This document shows, one piece after another, positions 5,873 to 13,327 of a stretch of DNA of 15,268 nucleotides (positions are counted from its first letter, which is position 1; every line of letters begins with the position of its first letter). The notes beneath the pieces were generated by a model that saw only the letters and a list, made by a program, of their open reading frames with translations, had not been told where the DNA came from and did not search any database. This stretch comes from JBBPZA01 sp038199375 (lineage in GTDB: Bacteria; Actinomycetota; Thermoleophilia; Solirubrobacterales; Solirubrobacteraceae), in contig JBBPZA010000096.1 of assembly GCA_038199375.1 (NCBI GenBank), forward strand, positions 1-15,268. Reading direction: 5' to 3'. Both the position numbers and the translations under genes were made by a program.

Positions 5873-7639
5873 TCAGCCGGCGATCACCGCGAACAGCACA
5901 CCGGCGCCGAAGCCGGCCCGCTGGGCCCGGCCCTCCCAGTCGCTCGCCTCGAGGACGGCGGGCTCGGCCCGGGGCGCGCGCTTGCGCGCTCGCGCCTTCC
6001 TGCGCCGGGCCGGCTTGGCGCCCTTGCCGCCGCCCACCGCCTCGTCGAGGGTCACCAGGCCGTCGCGGCCCGCGGCCGCGGCACCGACTCCGCGGGCGGC
6101 TCGGGTACGTGGAAGCGGGAAGGGAGCGCGCGAGAGGGCGAGGAGGGCCTGGGCGGTCACCCACACCGGTGTCTGGGTGGAGGTCCGCGAGTAGCGGATG
6201 GCGCCATTGGAGGCCGTGAGCGACCGCAGGTAGCGCAGAGCGCCTCGCCCCCCGCCCTTCGGGCCCCTGTCGGGGTCGGCGCCCGCGGCGACCAGAGCCT
6301 GCGCCGCGTAGGCGGTGGACTGGGCATTTGAGGCCGCGCCCTGGACGGCGGGAAAGCCCCCGTCCGGGTTCTGTTGGCGGCGAAGGAAGCGCACGGCCCG
6401 GTCCACCGCCGGCGATCCGCGCCGGCCGCCCGCAGCCAGAGCCTGCGTCGCGGCGCCCGTCTCGTCGATCCCGCTCGAACCGCCCCGGCGGAACACGTTG
6501 AAGCCCCCGTCGCCGTTCTGCTGGCGGACGATCCATGCGGTGGCGCCCCGCACCGTGCGGTCCCGGGTGCCCCGCCCGGCCCCCCGAAGCGCGAGGACGC
6601 CGAACGAGGAGTAGACGACCTGCCCGTTGATCGACCCGTCGCCGCGGCGGAAGCGAAGCAGGGCCGCGATCAGGTCGCGCCCGCCCACGTCGCGGGAGGA
6701 GACCCCGGCCGCCGAGAGCACGAGGATGGTGCGCTCGAGCTCGCCGACGTCGGTCACCCCCGCCGCCCCCTTGCGGATGTAGGAGAGGGCCGACCGATTC
6801 CCGCGGCGGACGTCGAGCGGGTTGCGCCCGGCCGCGGCGAGGCCGAGCGCCGCCCAGCCCGTGTAGAGCTGCGCCGACCCCTGACGGGGCGCCGCTCCCC
6901 AGCCGCCGTCGGCGTTCTGGGCCCGCCGGAGGTAGTCCACGCTGGTCGCCGCCTCGGCGGGCGGGGCGGCGACGGCCAGGGCGGCCGCGGCCGCGAGGCC
7001 GATCAGCACGGCCGGCGCCACCGTGGTCGGGCTCGGCCGCCAGGTGACCTCGAAGCGCTGGCGGAAGCGCCGGATGGCCCGAAGGAGCGCCGGGCCGAAG
7101 GCGAGCGCGAAGAGGACGTTTCCGACGGCGTGGGCGATGTCGAAGGCCAGCGCCGAGCCGGCCATCGCCAGGTAGGCGTCGAGGCTGTGGTCGCTGAAGC
7201 TCACCCAGGTCGAGAAGTTCATGATCGCCCCGAAGCCCAGCCCGGCCGCCGCACCGGCCGCGGCGAGCGCGAGCCGGCCCGGATTGCGGCGGGTCAGGCG
7301 GCCGAGCGCGGCGCCGCCGAGCCCGACCAGGCCCCACGCGAGCATCTGCCACGGTGTCCAGTAGCCCTGGCCGAAGAAGAGGTTGGAGGCAAGCGCGCTC
7401 ACCGCGCCGACCACGAAGGCCGGCGCCCCGCCCAGCGCCGCGCCGGTGACCAGGACGATGTCGGTTGTCGGCTTGACGTTTGGCAGCGGGGCGAAGGCGA
7501 TCCGGCCGAGGGCCGCCAGAGCGCCGAGTGTCGCGACGAGGGCGACGGTCCTCGCCGAGGGCCGGGTGCGCTCGTACCACGCGGCGCCGCCCGCCAGGGC
7601 GAGCGCGAGGAGGGCGAAGGACGCCAGCGGCCAGCTCAC
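5873..7639 (-). CDS. ECF transporter S component fused to an extracellular alpha/alpha-toroid
   Basis: A 588-residue protein with two parts. Residues 31-195 are an ECF-type substrate-binding membrane domain with about six helices and S-component features: FAPLPNVKPTTDIVLVTGAA near 49-68, FVVGAVSALASNLFFGQGYW at 75-94, and DIAHAVGNVLFALAFGP at 167-183. An extra helix (about 207-225) ends in an Ala-rich stretch and leads outside. Residues 233-515 are prenyltransferase/squalene-cyclase-like repeats, with QNADGGWG (241-248), QQNGDGGF (373-380) and QQNPDGGF (422-429), predicting an alpha/alpha barrel. A basic linker (about 541-560) and a short C-terminal helix (575-588) follow. The GTG start has a GGAGG site. 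As last gene of a cobalamin-riboswitch operon, I infer that it binds a corrinoid or its precursor. No cyclase DxDD-type active site is seen, so an enzyme role is unlikely. Confidence 0.8.
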   Translation of the reverse strand: MSWPLASFALLALALAGGAAWYERTRPSARTVALVATLGALAALGRIAFAPLPNVKPTTDIVLVTGAALGGAPAFVVGAVSALASNLFFGQGYWTPWQMLAWGLVGLGGAALGRLTRRNPGRLALAAAGAAAGLGFGAIMNFSTWVSFSDHSLDAYLAMAGSALAFDIAHAVGNVLFALAFGPALLRAIRRFRQRFEVTWRPSPTTVAPAVLIGLAAAAALAVAAPPAEAATSVDYLRRAQNADGGWGAAPRQGSAQLYTGWAALGLAAAGRNPLDVRRGNRSALSYIRKGAAGVTDVGELERTILVLSAAGVSSRDVGGRDLIAALLRFRRGDGSINGQVVYSSFGVLALRGAGRGTRDRTVRGATAWIVRQQNGDGGFNVFRRGGSSGIDETGAATQALAAGGRRGSPAVDRAVRFLRRQQNPDGGFPAVQGAASNAQSTAYAAQALVAAGADPDRGPKGGGRGALRYLRSLTASNGAIRYSRTSTQTPVWVTAQALLALSRAPFPLPRTRAARGVGAAAAGRDGLVTLDEAVGGGKGAKPARRRKARARKRAPRAEPAVLEASDWEGRAQRAGFGAGVLFAVIAG

Positions 7640-7662
7640 GGGACGGGAACCTCCATCGTCAT
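7636..7662 (-). CDS. Coupling micro-ORF, 8 residues
   Basis: ATG 7662-7660 overlaps the ATPase stop by one base (TGATG). Its own stop overlaps the GTG of the S-component gene by four bases (GTGA). The peptide MTMEVPVP is a near copy of the ATPase C-terminus. It may only keep ribosomes on the message; a peptide function is not implied. Confidence 0.3.
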   Translation of the reverse strand: MTMEVPVP

Positions 7663-7688
7663 CACGGGGCGGGGACCTCGATCGTCAT
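7636..7688 (-). repeat. Tandem 26-bp duplication at the ABC/S-component junction
   Basis: Two adjacent copies (7636-7662 and 7662-7688, period 26) differ at 3 of 27 positions. The upstream copy encodes the last residues of the ATPase (MTIEVPAP, stop). The second encodes the same phrase again as a separate micro-ORF (MTMEVPVP, stop). The second copy also supplies the GGAGG ribosome site and the GTG of the next gene. Confidence 0.85.
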
Positions 7689-9263
7689 CCGGCGGCGCAC
7701 GACCTCCGCGCCGTCCTCGGGAAGCAGGGCCCGACCGGCGCCGCCGAGGATGCGGGCCGTCTCGGTGGCGAAGTACCACCCGCCGCAGAGCACCTCGGCT
7801 GTCGGACCGTCGGCGACGGGCAGGCCGTCGCCCATGAGGACGACGCGCTGGGCGAAGCTCGCCGCGAACTCCGGGTCGTGGGTGGCGACGAGCACGGCGC
7901 TGCCCTGCTCGGCGAGCCGGCGCAGCAGGGTTGCGAGCTCGCCCTTGAGCGCACGGTCCATGCCCCGCGTCGGCTCGTCGAGGCAGATCGCGGCAGGCGG
8001 CTCCCCCGGCCCCAGGACGATGGTCAGCGCGAGGCGCTGGCGCTCACCGCCCGAGAGGTCGGCCGGATGGCGTTCGCTCAGCTCCCCGAGCCCGGCCGCC
8101 TCGAGCGCGGCGGCGGGCGCTTCGTCGCCGACGCGCTCGGCGATCAGGTAGTCGCCGGGATGCTGGAGGAGCAGCGCGACGCGCCCGGCCGCGTGCACCC
8201 GCCCCCGCGTCGGCTTGTCCAGACCCGCGGCGCAGCGCAGCAGAGTCGACTTCCCCGCGCCGTTGCGGCCCATGAGCGCGACCCGCTCGCCCGGAGCGAC
8301 CGCGAAGCTCGCCGCCCGCAGGGCGACGCCGCCGCCGCGCCACTCCTTCCAGACCCGGTCGAAGCGAAGCGCGGCGCCCTTCTCACGCCTTCTCCGCTTG
8401 GGTTCCAGCGAGGAAACGGGGTCAGCGCGCTCGTCGCCGAGCAGTCCGTGCGCGCGCAGGGTAGCCCGGGCCTCCTTGACCCCGCTCGGCGGCGGTAGCA
8501 GCCCCGCGCGGGCGAACAGGCGGGCGCCCGGCGTCTGGAGGGCCGGCTCCTCGCTCGCCGCCCACTCGAGGAACGTCCGCGGCGGCCCGTCGCAGGCGAT
8601 CTCGCCGCCGCGCATGGCCACCACGCGGTCGGCCGCGCCGAGGCAGCGCTCGAGCCGGTGGTCGGCCAGGACCACCGTGGTCCCCCACTCCTCGTTGAGC
8701 CGGCGAAGCAGCCACACGAGCTCGTCGCCGGCCACCGGGTCGAGCTGGGAGGTGGGCTCGTCGAGCAGCACGATGCGCGGGCGGCCCGCGAGCGAGGCCG
8801 CGAGGGCCACGCGCTGGAGCTCGCCGCCCGAGAGCTCGGAGGTCGGCCGGTCGAGCAGCGCTCCGATGCCGAGCGCGAGGGCCACCTCCTCGACCCCGCG
8901 TGCGGTCGCGGCCGCCGGCCAGCCGCGGTTCTCGATCGGGAAGGCGAGCTCGGCCCGCACAGTCCCCATCACCACCTGGCTCTCGGGGTCCTGGAAGAGT
9001 GAGCCGACCGAGGCGGCGAGAAGCCCGGGGCCGTGCTCACGCGTGTCCATGCCGTCGACCACGACGTTCCCGGCGAACTCACCTCCGTGGAAATGGGGCA
9101 CCAGGCCCGACGCCGCCCGCAGCAGGGTGGACTTGCCCGATCCCGACGCGCCGGCGACGACGACGAGCTCACCCTCGTCGAGCTGGAGGCTCACGTCACG
9201 CAGAGCAGGCTCCTGCGCGCGGGGGTAGCGGTAGGTGACAGCGTGCAGGGCGAGGATGCTCAT
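7662..9263 (-). CDS. ECF transporter double ATPase (A1-A2 fusion, CbiO/EcfA type)
   Basis: A 533-residue cytoplasmic protein with two complete ABC domains. Domain 1 has Walker A GASGSGKST (38-46), Q-loop FQDPESQ (90-96), signature LSGGELQR (144-151), Walker B IVLLDEPT (164-171) and switch His in LADHRLE. Domain 2 has Walker A GRNGAGKST (332-340), LLQHPGDY, signature LSGGERQR (403-410), Walker B ICLDEPT (426-432) and VATHDPEF. The FQDPESQ loop is typical of ECF ATPases. Both sites look catalytically competent. The two ATPases of the energising module, often separate EcfA and EcfA', are joined here. The ATG at 9263 overlaps the stop of the 28-residue ORF; earlier in-frame codons have no start of note. 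It would power import through the T and S proteins beside it. Confidence 0.93.
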   Translation of the reverse strand: MSILALHAVTYRYPRAQEPALRDVSLQLDEGELVVVAGASGSGKSTLLRAASGLVPHFHGGEFAGNVVVDGMDTREHGPGLLAASVGSLFQDPESQVVMGTVRAELAFPIENRGWPAAATARGVEEVALALGIGALLDRPTSELSGGELQRVALAASLAGRPRIVLLDEPTSQLDPVAGDELVWLLRRLNEEWGTTVVLADHRLERCLGAADRVVAMRGGEIACDGPPRTFLEWAASEEPALQTPGARLFARAGLLPPPSGVKEARATLRAHGLLGDERADPVSSLEPKRRRREKGAALRFDRVWKEWRGGGVALRAASFAVAPGERVALMGRNGAGKSTLLRCAAGLDKPTRGRVHAAGRVALLLQHPGDYLIAERVGDEAPAAALEAAGLGELSERHPADLSGGERQRLALTIVLGPGEPPAAICLDEPTRGMDRALKGELATLLRRLAEQGSAVLVATHDPEFAASFAQRVVLMGDGLPVADGPTAEVLCGGWYFATETARILGGAGRALLPEDGAEVVRRRMTIEVPAP

Positions 9264-9346
9264 CGCGAGAGCTTTCCGCGTCGGTCCACCCACGCCTCCC
9301 TCACCGCTCGGACCCTCCCCTGTGTCCTCCACGCTCGCTCCGTCAT
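9260..9346 (-). CDS. Small basic ORF (28 residues) linking T component and ATPase
   Basis: This ORF fills the 79-base gap between two operon genes exactly. Its ATG (9346-9344) overlaps the T-component stop as ATGA, and its TGA (9262-9260) overlaps the ATPase ATG as ATGA. A GGGGG Shine-Dalgarno-like run (9359-9355) lies 8 bases upstream. The peptide begins MTERAWRTQGRVRAV and ends RRGKLSR. It has 8 arginines and no membrane helix. I do not recognise it. It may be a real small protein or just a ribosome-handover leader. Confidence 0.5.
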   Translation of the reverse strand: MTERAWRTQGRVRAVREAWVDRRGKLSR

Positions 9347-10206
9347 CGCACGATCCCCCTGCGGTCGGAGAACGGGAGCAGCGCGCACACGAGGATCGCG
9401 CCGGCGAGCGACCACTCTCCGACGCCGGCCGCCGTTTCGAGGCGGGGATAGGGCGCGAACGGCGCGAGGCCACCCAGGGGAGTCGCCACGGCGATCGCGA
9501 CCAGTGCCGCGGCCGAAGCCGCGAAGGCGAGGTCGTGGCGCGACCACGGCCGCCTCCCGCGGGGCGGCCGCCGGGCGGCGCCGTAGCCGCGGACCTCGAG
9601 CGTGGCCGCGACGTCGACCGCCCGATCGAGCGCCCCGGTCGCGACCGCGCGCACGACGGCCAAGCGCGGCACCTGCGCACCGGGGCGGCAGCGCTGGGCG
9701 TCGGCCAGCCGGCGGGCGTCGCGGGCGAGGACCGGGACCATCCGTGTCGCGATCGTCGCGGTGAGCGCAGAGCGAAACGAGATGCGCCGGAAGATCCGCA
9801 GCACCTCGTCGGGATCGACAGCGAGCGCGTAGAGGCCGAAGGTGAGGAACACCACCAGCGCCCGCAACCCGAGTACCCCGCCGTACGCGGTCGCTTCCAG
9901 GGTGATGTCGAGCGGGCCCGGCCACGGCAGGTCCGGGCCGCGCACTATCACGGTGAGGCCCTCGCGGGTCACCAGAGGGTTGATCAGGGCGACGACGAGC
10001 GCGAAGGGGATCGCGAAGCGGGCCAAGCGAGCCAGCTCCAGGCCCAGTCCGGCGAGGAGCGCGGAGCCCACGACGGCCGCCAGCGCCGCGGCGAGGACGA
10101 GTGGGTGCTCTGTGCTCAGCGCGACGGCGCCAAGCGCGAGGCAGTAGGCGCCCCCCACCGCGGCGCGCGCGGCGTGCAGCGGGCTTGGTCGACGGCGATA
10201 GGTCAT
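9343..10206 (-). CDS. ECF transporter T component (CbiQ/EcfT family)
   Basis: A 287-residue membrane protein. Hydrophobic helices occur near the start (YCLALGAVAL, LVLAAALAAVVGSALLAGL), in the middle (LARFAIPFALVVALINPL, LGLRALVVFLTFGLYALA) and at the end (VGEWSLAGAILVCALLPF). Between them lies the cytoplasmic coupling region: SALTATIATRMVPVLARDAR, then RLADAQRCRPG and VAATLEVRGYGAARRP. Alpha-helical motifs of this kind, ending in the 'lE.RGyg' motif, contact the ABC ATPases and the S protein in this family. It would connect ATP hydrolysis to toppling of the S component. The ATG at 10206 overlaps the stop of the lipoprotein gene (ATGA). No CbiM/CbiN partners are present, which argues against a plain cobalt transporter. 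Confidence 0.88.
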   Translation of the reverse strand: MTYRRRPSPLHAARAAVGGAYCLALGAVALSTEHPLVLAAALAAVVGSALLAGLGLELARLARFAIPFALVVALINPLVTREGLTVIVRGPDLPWPGPLDITLEATAYGGVLGLRALVVFLTFGLYALAVDPDEVLRIFRRISFRSALTATIATRMVPVLARDARRLADAQRCRPGAQVPRLAVVRAVATGALDRAVDVAATLEVRGYGAARRPPRGRRPWSRHDLAFAASAAALVAIAVATPLGGLAPFAPYPRLETAAGVGEWSLAGAILVCALLPFSDRRGIVR

Positions 10207-11153
10207 CGCGGGCCGCCCATCGCCGGCAGCGGCACCGCGACCCCGCCGGGGTCGATCGCCAGCGCGAAGTGGTCGCCGAGGGCGCCCTCCTCCAGCGCGC
10301 GGGCGGCGGCAAGAACGCCGCGGTCGTCGGTGCCGGTGACCACCCAGGTCACCGCCGCCTCCTGGCCTTCCTCGGGCGGGCGAGTCGCCGCCACGAGGCC
10401 CGCCCCGGGCCCGAGCGTGCGTGTCGGCCGCCCGCCGGGATCCAGGACGGCGAGCGTCCTCCCTCCCTCCTCGACCCGGGCGAAGACGCCGCTGCGTGCA
10501 GGCCCCTCCTCTACCAGGCGCACTTCCGGGTTGCGGCGCACGGCGGGCCAGCGACCGACGAGAACGCGGGCGATGCGCCCTTGCGACTGAGCGCCGAGCA
10601 CGGCGCTGCCCGCGGGCACGCCGGCCGCCGCCAGCCGGCGGCGCGCCTCGTCGCACGCCGGCGCGCCCGTCCGCTCGCACTCCACGCGCACCGGGAGGCG
10701 CCGGCCGTCGATGCCACTGCGGAAGGGCTCGGGGAACGAGCCCACCACCGCAGGAACGCGCATTGCGGTGCCCCAGTCGCGGCGGTCCCACCAGACGCGG
10801 TCGCCGGGGCGCAGCTTGGTCGCCGTGGCCCCCTTGGGCGCCTCGATGCCGTTGACGTAGAAGAACCAGTCGACGGGCCGGCCGGCCTCCGTCCCGCCCC
10901 GCAGGCCGGCGATGGACTGGACGAAGCCGCCGCCGTAGCGCGTCGTCACCTCGAAGGAGCGCTGGAGCAGGCGCATGACCGTCTCCCCCCCGGGTGCCTG
11001 AACGGTCCGCGGCTGGCCCACCGGCCGGCTCCCGAAGCCGTTGGTGACGGTGAGGCGAACGTCCCGCGACCCCTCCCCCGCGCCCACCGCGCACCCGGCG
11101 GAGGAAATGGCCGCCGCCACGACCAGCCCGGCGAGGAGGGCCCTGTGCCTCAC
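10203..11153 (-). CDS. Exported DUF4430-like protein C, probable lipoprotein
   Basis: A 316-residue protein. The N-terminus is basic, then hydrophobic (LLAGLVVAAAISSAG), and meets Cys21 in a lipobox-like SAGC context; Ser at -3 makes it weaker than ideal. Residues 31-125 resemble DUF4430: DVRLTVTNGFG, a GGETVMRLLQRSFEV helix, GFVQSIAG, then VDWFFYVNGIEA and KLRPGDRVWWDRRDW. DUF4430 resembles the C-terminal beta domain of transcobalamin/intrinsic factor. A second region (about 140-316) has an alpha/beta look (VRVECERTGAPACDEARRRL, then AAVTWVVTGTDDRGVLAAAR) that I do not recognise. The GTG at 11153 overlaps the stop of the gene before it (GTGA). Position between the secreted proteins and the transporter suggests a membrane-anchored corrinoid binder; that is inference. 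Confidence 0.75.
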   Translation of the reverse strand: MRHRALLAGLVVAAAISSAGCAVGAGEGSRDVRLTVTNGFGSRPVGQPRTVQAPGGETVMRLLQRSFEVTTRYGGGFVQSIAGLRGGTEAGRPVDWFFYVNGIEAPKGATATKLRPGDRVWWDRRDWGTAMRVPAVVGSFPEPFRSGIDGRRLPVRVECERTGAPACDEARRRLAAAGVPAGSAVLGAQSQGRIARVLVGRWPAVRRNPEVRLVEEGPARSGVFARVEEGGRTLAVLDPGGRPTRTLGPGAGLVAATRPPEEGQEAAVTWVVTGTDDRGVLAAARALEEGALGDHFALAIDPGGVAVPLPAMGGPR

Positions 11154-11926
11154 TTGACGAGGACCTCCAGCGGTCGGGAGCGGACCAGCCCCGACTTCGC
11201 GGCGGTGACCGTGTAGGACCCCCCTGCAGCAGGCGCCGCCACGGTCGCCTTGCCGTCGGGACCGGTGAGCGCGGCGCTCCCGGCGAAGCTCACGCTCGCG
11301 CCCGCAACGCGCCGACCGCCCCCCTGGTCGTCGAACCCGCGCACCGTGATCGAGAGCGAGGCCCCGGGGCCGACCGTCCGCGCGCCACTCACCTCGAGCG
11401 TTCGCTGACAGCCGCCGGCGGACTGGCTCACGCACCAGAACCAGGTCACCGCGTCCTTCGCCCTGAGCCGCCGGCCGCGTCCGAAGGGGCCCGAGGCATC
11501 CCCCGCCGACGTGCTGCCCACCTTGCGGCCCACCTTGTAGACCCAGCCGTCCCGGCCCCGATTGCGGTCGGGTCCGAGCTTGGTCACGAACAGCCCGCCG
11601 GCATCGGCGACCCGCCGCGAGCAGGAGCCGTAGTCGCGGAGCGTGTAGGCGGGCCCGCCTCGGACCCGCAGGGCCTCCAGCGCCGCTAGGGGCGTTCCGT
11701 CGGCGACCCGGCACGTTCTCCCGGCGACCCGTACGGAGGCGGCCCGCGCGCGGACCTGCGCGGACTCCCGGAGCACCTCGGTCCGCCCGACCACGAACAC
11801 GTCGACGAGCGGCGCCGACGCCGCGGCCGCGGCCGCGGCCGCCGAAGCGAGCACGACCAGACCGAGGCCGGCCGCGCCGAGCCAGCCAACCCAGCCGAGC
11901 CGGCCGGCGAGCGCGCGACGCCTCAT
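11150..11926 (-). CDS. Exported DUF4430-like protein B with C-terminal Ig-like domain
   Basis: A 258-residue protein. A signal or anchor helix lies near residues 11-38 (WVGWLGAAGLGLVVLASAA, then an alanine run encoded by GCGGCC-type repeats). Residues about 57-165 follow the DUF4430-like order: VRVAGRTCRVADGTPLAALE, YGSCSRR, LFVTKLG, RDGWVYKVGRKVG, then LRAKDAVTWFWCV. Four cysteines (72, 102, 165, 173) could form two disulfides outside the cell. Residues 177-258 look like an Ig-like beta domain (LSITVRGFDD, VSFAGSAALTGPDGKATVAA, YTVTAAKSG), similar to a segment of the preceding protein. The ATG at 11926 overlaps the previous stop (ATGA), and its own stop overlaps the next GTG. Probably a surface binding protein of the uptake system. 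Confidence 0.75.
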   Translation of the reverse strand: MRRRALAGRLGWVGWLGAAGLGLVVLASAAAAAAAASAPLVDVFVVGRTEVLRESAQVRARAASVRVAGRTCRVADGTPLAALEALRVRGGPAYTLRDYGSCSRRVADAGGLFVTKLGPDRNRGRDGWVYKVGRKVGSTSAGDASGPFGRGRRLRAKDAVTWFWCVSQSAGGCQRTLEVSGARTVGPGASLSITVRGFDDQGGGRRVAGASVSFAGSAALTGPDGKATVAAPAAGGSYTVTAAKSGLVRSRPLEVLVK

Positions 11927-13098
11927 CGCGAAGTGCCCTTCCTGACGTAGAACACGATGCCCTCCATCCGCCGCTCACCCGTCCGGTCGCGGGCGAAGAC
12001 GTCGAACTCGTAGCGCCCGGGCGCCAGCTTCTCCGGCAGCAGATAGGACCACTCGGCGCGGTCGCCGATCGCAAACGACCACCCCGTCCCGCAGCGCGTG
12101 CGCCGGAACGCCTCCAGCCGGCCGCTGAAGTACTCGCAGCGTCCCCCGGCCTTTCGCTTGAGCCGCAGGCGCACGCTCGTCAGGCCCGCCGTTCCGAGGT
12201 TGATCCGTCCGCGAAGCTCACGGGGCGCACGCTTTGGGAAGAAGCGGGTGCGGGGCCTGATCGAGATGATCTCGGGGTCGGGAGACCTATATGGGGTTGG
12301 CGCGGCCGGCGTCCCGCCACCGCCGCCCGGCGTTGACGGGCCCCCGCACGACCCCGCTCCGTCGTCGACGCAGACCGCCTGGGGCACCGCGCGCATCGCG
12401 AACGCTCCGCCGTCTGGGCTGGTCACCGGCTTGACCGCACGCACGGTGGCGGGTCCGGCCTCGGTGAAGGCGACGGTGGCCTTCCCGTCCTGCCCGGTCG
12501 TGCCGTCGGCGCCGCCGCCGCTGATGCGAACACCGGTAGAGGGCTGAGGGTCGCCTGTCCCCGGCGTGCCGAAGGTCGGCTGGCCGACGTAGTTGCGAAA
12601 CTCCGTCGCTCGCACCTCGACCTGCGCCCCGCGCGGCACTATGGCCGGGATCCCGGTGAAGCGCAGGGGGAAGATCGCCGAGGCGAACGTGGCGTTGTCG
12701 GTGGTGTCCGGCGTGACGAGCACGTCGTCGCCGTCCTGCAAGGTCTGGGCGCAGAAGGCGTCGCCGTACCTGTCGTTCACCCAGCCCGCCCAGTAATCGC
12801 TGTCCCTACCGTCGGAGAAGGTGTGCGTCTCGCCGAGGATGACGGTGGAGAAGCCCCCCGGCGCGCGGTCCCAGTTGCCTCCCGTTGCCACCTGGAGGGC
12901 CCCCGCGACCGTGTTGCCCGGGCAGCTTCCGTCCCCGTGGACGTCGGCGGCGGGGGTGGTGACCTGCGTCCGAGCAAGGAGCGTTGCGCCCTGGCCCTCG
13001 ATGCGAACGTTGACATTGGCGGCGAGGGCCGCCGGAGGACTCGCGAAGGCGAGGACGACGATGGCGGCGGGCGGGCCGAGGATACGACGAAGCTGCAT
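11923..13098 (-). CDS. Secreted DUF4430-like protein A, first gene of the riboswitch operon
   Basis: A 391-residue protein. The signal peptide (LRRILGPPAAIVVLAFASPP) ends near ALA at residue 26. Residues 28-130 are DUF4430-like: ANVNVRIEGQGATLLARTQV, a Cys at 59, NTVAGALQVATGGNW, STVILG, DSDYWAGWVNDRYGD, Cys116, then LQDGDDVLVTP. An Ig-like stretch follows (about 155-240), a Gly/Pro linker (255-270), and a further beta-rich C-terminal domain (GLTSVRLRLKRKAGGRCEYF, GRYEFDVFARD) that I do not recognise. The ATG at 13098 has an AAAGGGGTG ribosome site 8 bases upstream; GTG 13107 is a weaker alternative. No membrane or sortase anchor is seen, so it is either free or held by partners. Direct placement behind the riboswitch supports a role in corrinoid capture. 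Confidence 0.78.
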   Translation of the reverse strand: MQLRRILGPPAAIVVLAFASPPAALAANVNVRIEGQGATLLARTQVTTPAADVHGDGSCPGNTVAGALQVATGGNWDRAPGGFSTVILGETHTFSDGRDSDYWAGWVNDRYGDAFCAQTLQDGDDVLVTPDTTDNATFASAIFPLRFTGIPAIVPRGAQVEVRATEFRNYVGQPTFGTPGTGDPQPSTGVRISGGGADGTTGQDGKATVAFTEAGPATVRAVKPVTSPDGGAFAMRAVPQAVCVDDGAGSCGGPSTPGGGGGTPAAPTPYRSPDPEIISIRPRTRFFPKRAPRELRGRINLGTAGLTSVRLRLKRKAGGRCEYFSGRLEAFRRTRCGTGWSFAIGDRAEWSYLLPEKLAPGRYEFDVFARDRTGERRMEGIVFYVRKGTSR

Positions 13099-13135
13099 GT
13101 GAGCCACCCCTTTCCACGAGGGCTTCGGGCTTGTC

Positions 13136-13304
13136 GTCGGAGGCTGGTCTCCTGGCTTCCGGGGCATCTCCCGTCCGCGCCTTCCCGGTCCCCGAGGGGC
13201 CCAGTGGCTGCCGCGCGACGCGCGAGGCGTGCGGGCGGGCGTTCGCTCCCGGTCACAGTGGCGGGTCCACGCCGGAATCTCACCGGCTTCCCATGACCAC
13301 CGAC
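13136..13304 (-). ncRNA. Cobalamin (B12) riboswitch aptamer
   Basis: Read on the minus strand, the conserved core is present in order: CATGGGAAGCCGGTGAGATT, then CCGGCGTGGACCCGCCACTG, TGACCGGGAGC, CAGCCACTGGG, CCGGGAAGGCG and GGAAGCCAGGAGACCAGCC. The last contains the B12 box (13142-13157). GTCGGTGG (13297-13304) can pair with CCTCCGAC (13136-13143), with one mismatch, to close P1. By family knowledge it binds adenosylcobalamin or a related corrinoid and turns the operon off. The 37 bases to the ATG at 13098 contain CCCT, which can pair with AGGG of the ribosome site. Control of translation is therefore likelier than termination, as no terminator is seen. Confidence 0.95.
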
Positions 13305-13321
13305 CTTGTGGTTGTTATCGG

Positions 13322-13327
13322 TAGCCT
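13322..13327 (+). promoter_or_regulatory. -10 box of the adenosyltransferase gene
   Basis: TAGCCT (TAnnnT) ends 12 bases before the ATG at 13340, giving a leader of about 5 bases or fewer and no Shine-Dalgarno sequence. It occupies almost the same bases as the -10 of the opposite promoter. No clear -35 is visible. Confidence 0.4.

Noticed and set aside
4499..6331. A 610-codon plus-strand frame with a long Val/Leu run that looks like membrane helices
   Set aside because: The hydrophobic run is the complement of the Asp/Glu codons of PntAA. The rest is Arg/Gly/His-rich shadow with no family resemblance.
9343..10206. Cobalt or nickel importer (CbiMNQO) as the identity of the transporter
   Set aside because: The T component is CbiQ-like, but no CbiM or CbiN is present and the S protein lacks the CbiM N-terminal metal-binding start. 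An organic ligand fits better.
9343..11094. Extended frame fusing about 296 residues to the T component
   Set aside because: The extension is an Arg/Gly-rich shadow of the DUF4430-like protein C gene. The T component starts at 10206 with an ATGA overlap.
11815..11845. GCGGCCGC-type hexamer run as a possible recombination or regulatory site
   Set aside because: It encodes the alanine-rich end of the signal helix of DUF4430-like protein B and looks like ordinary codon-level simple sequence.
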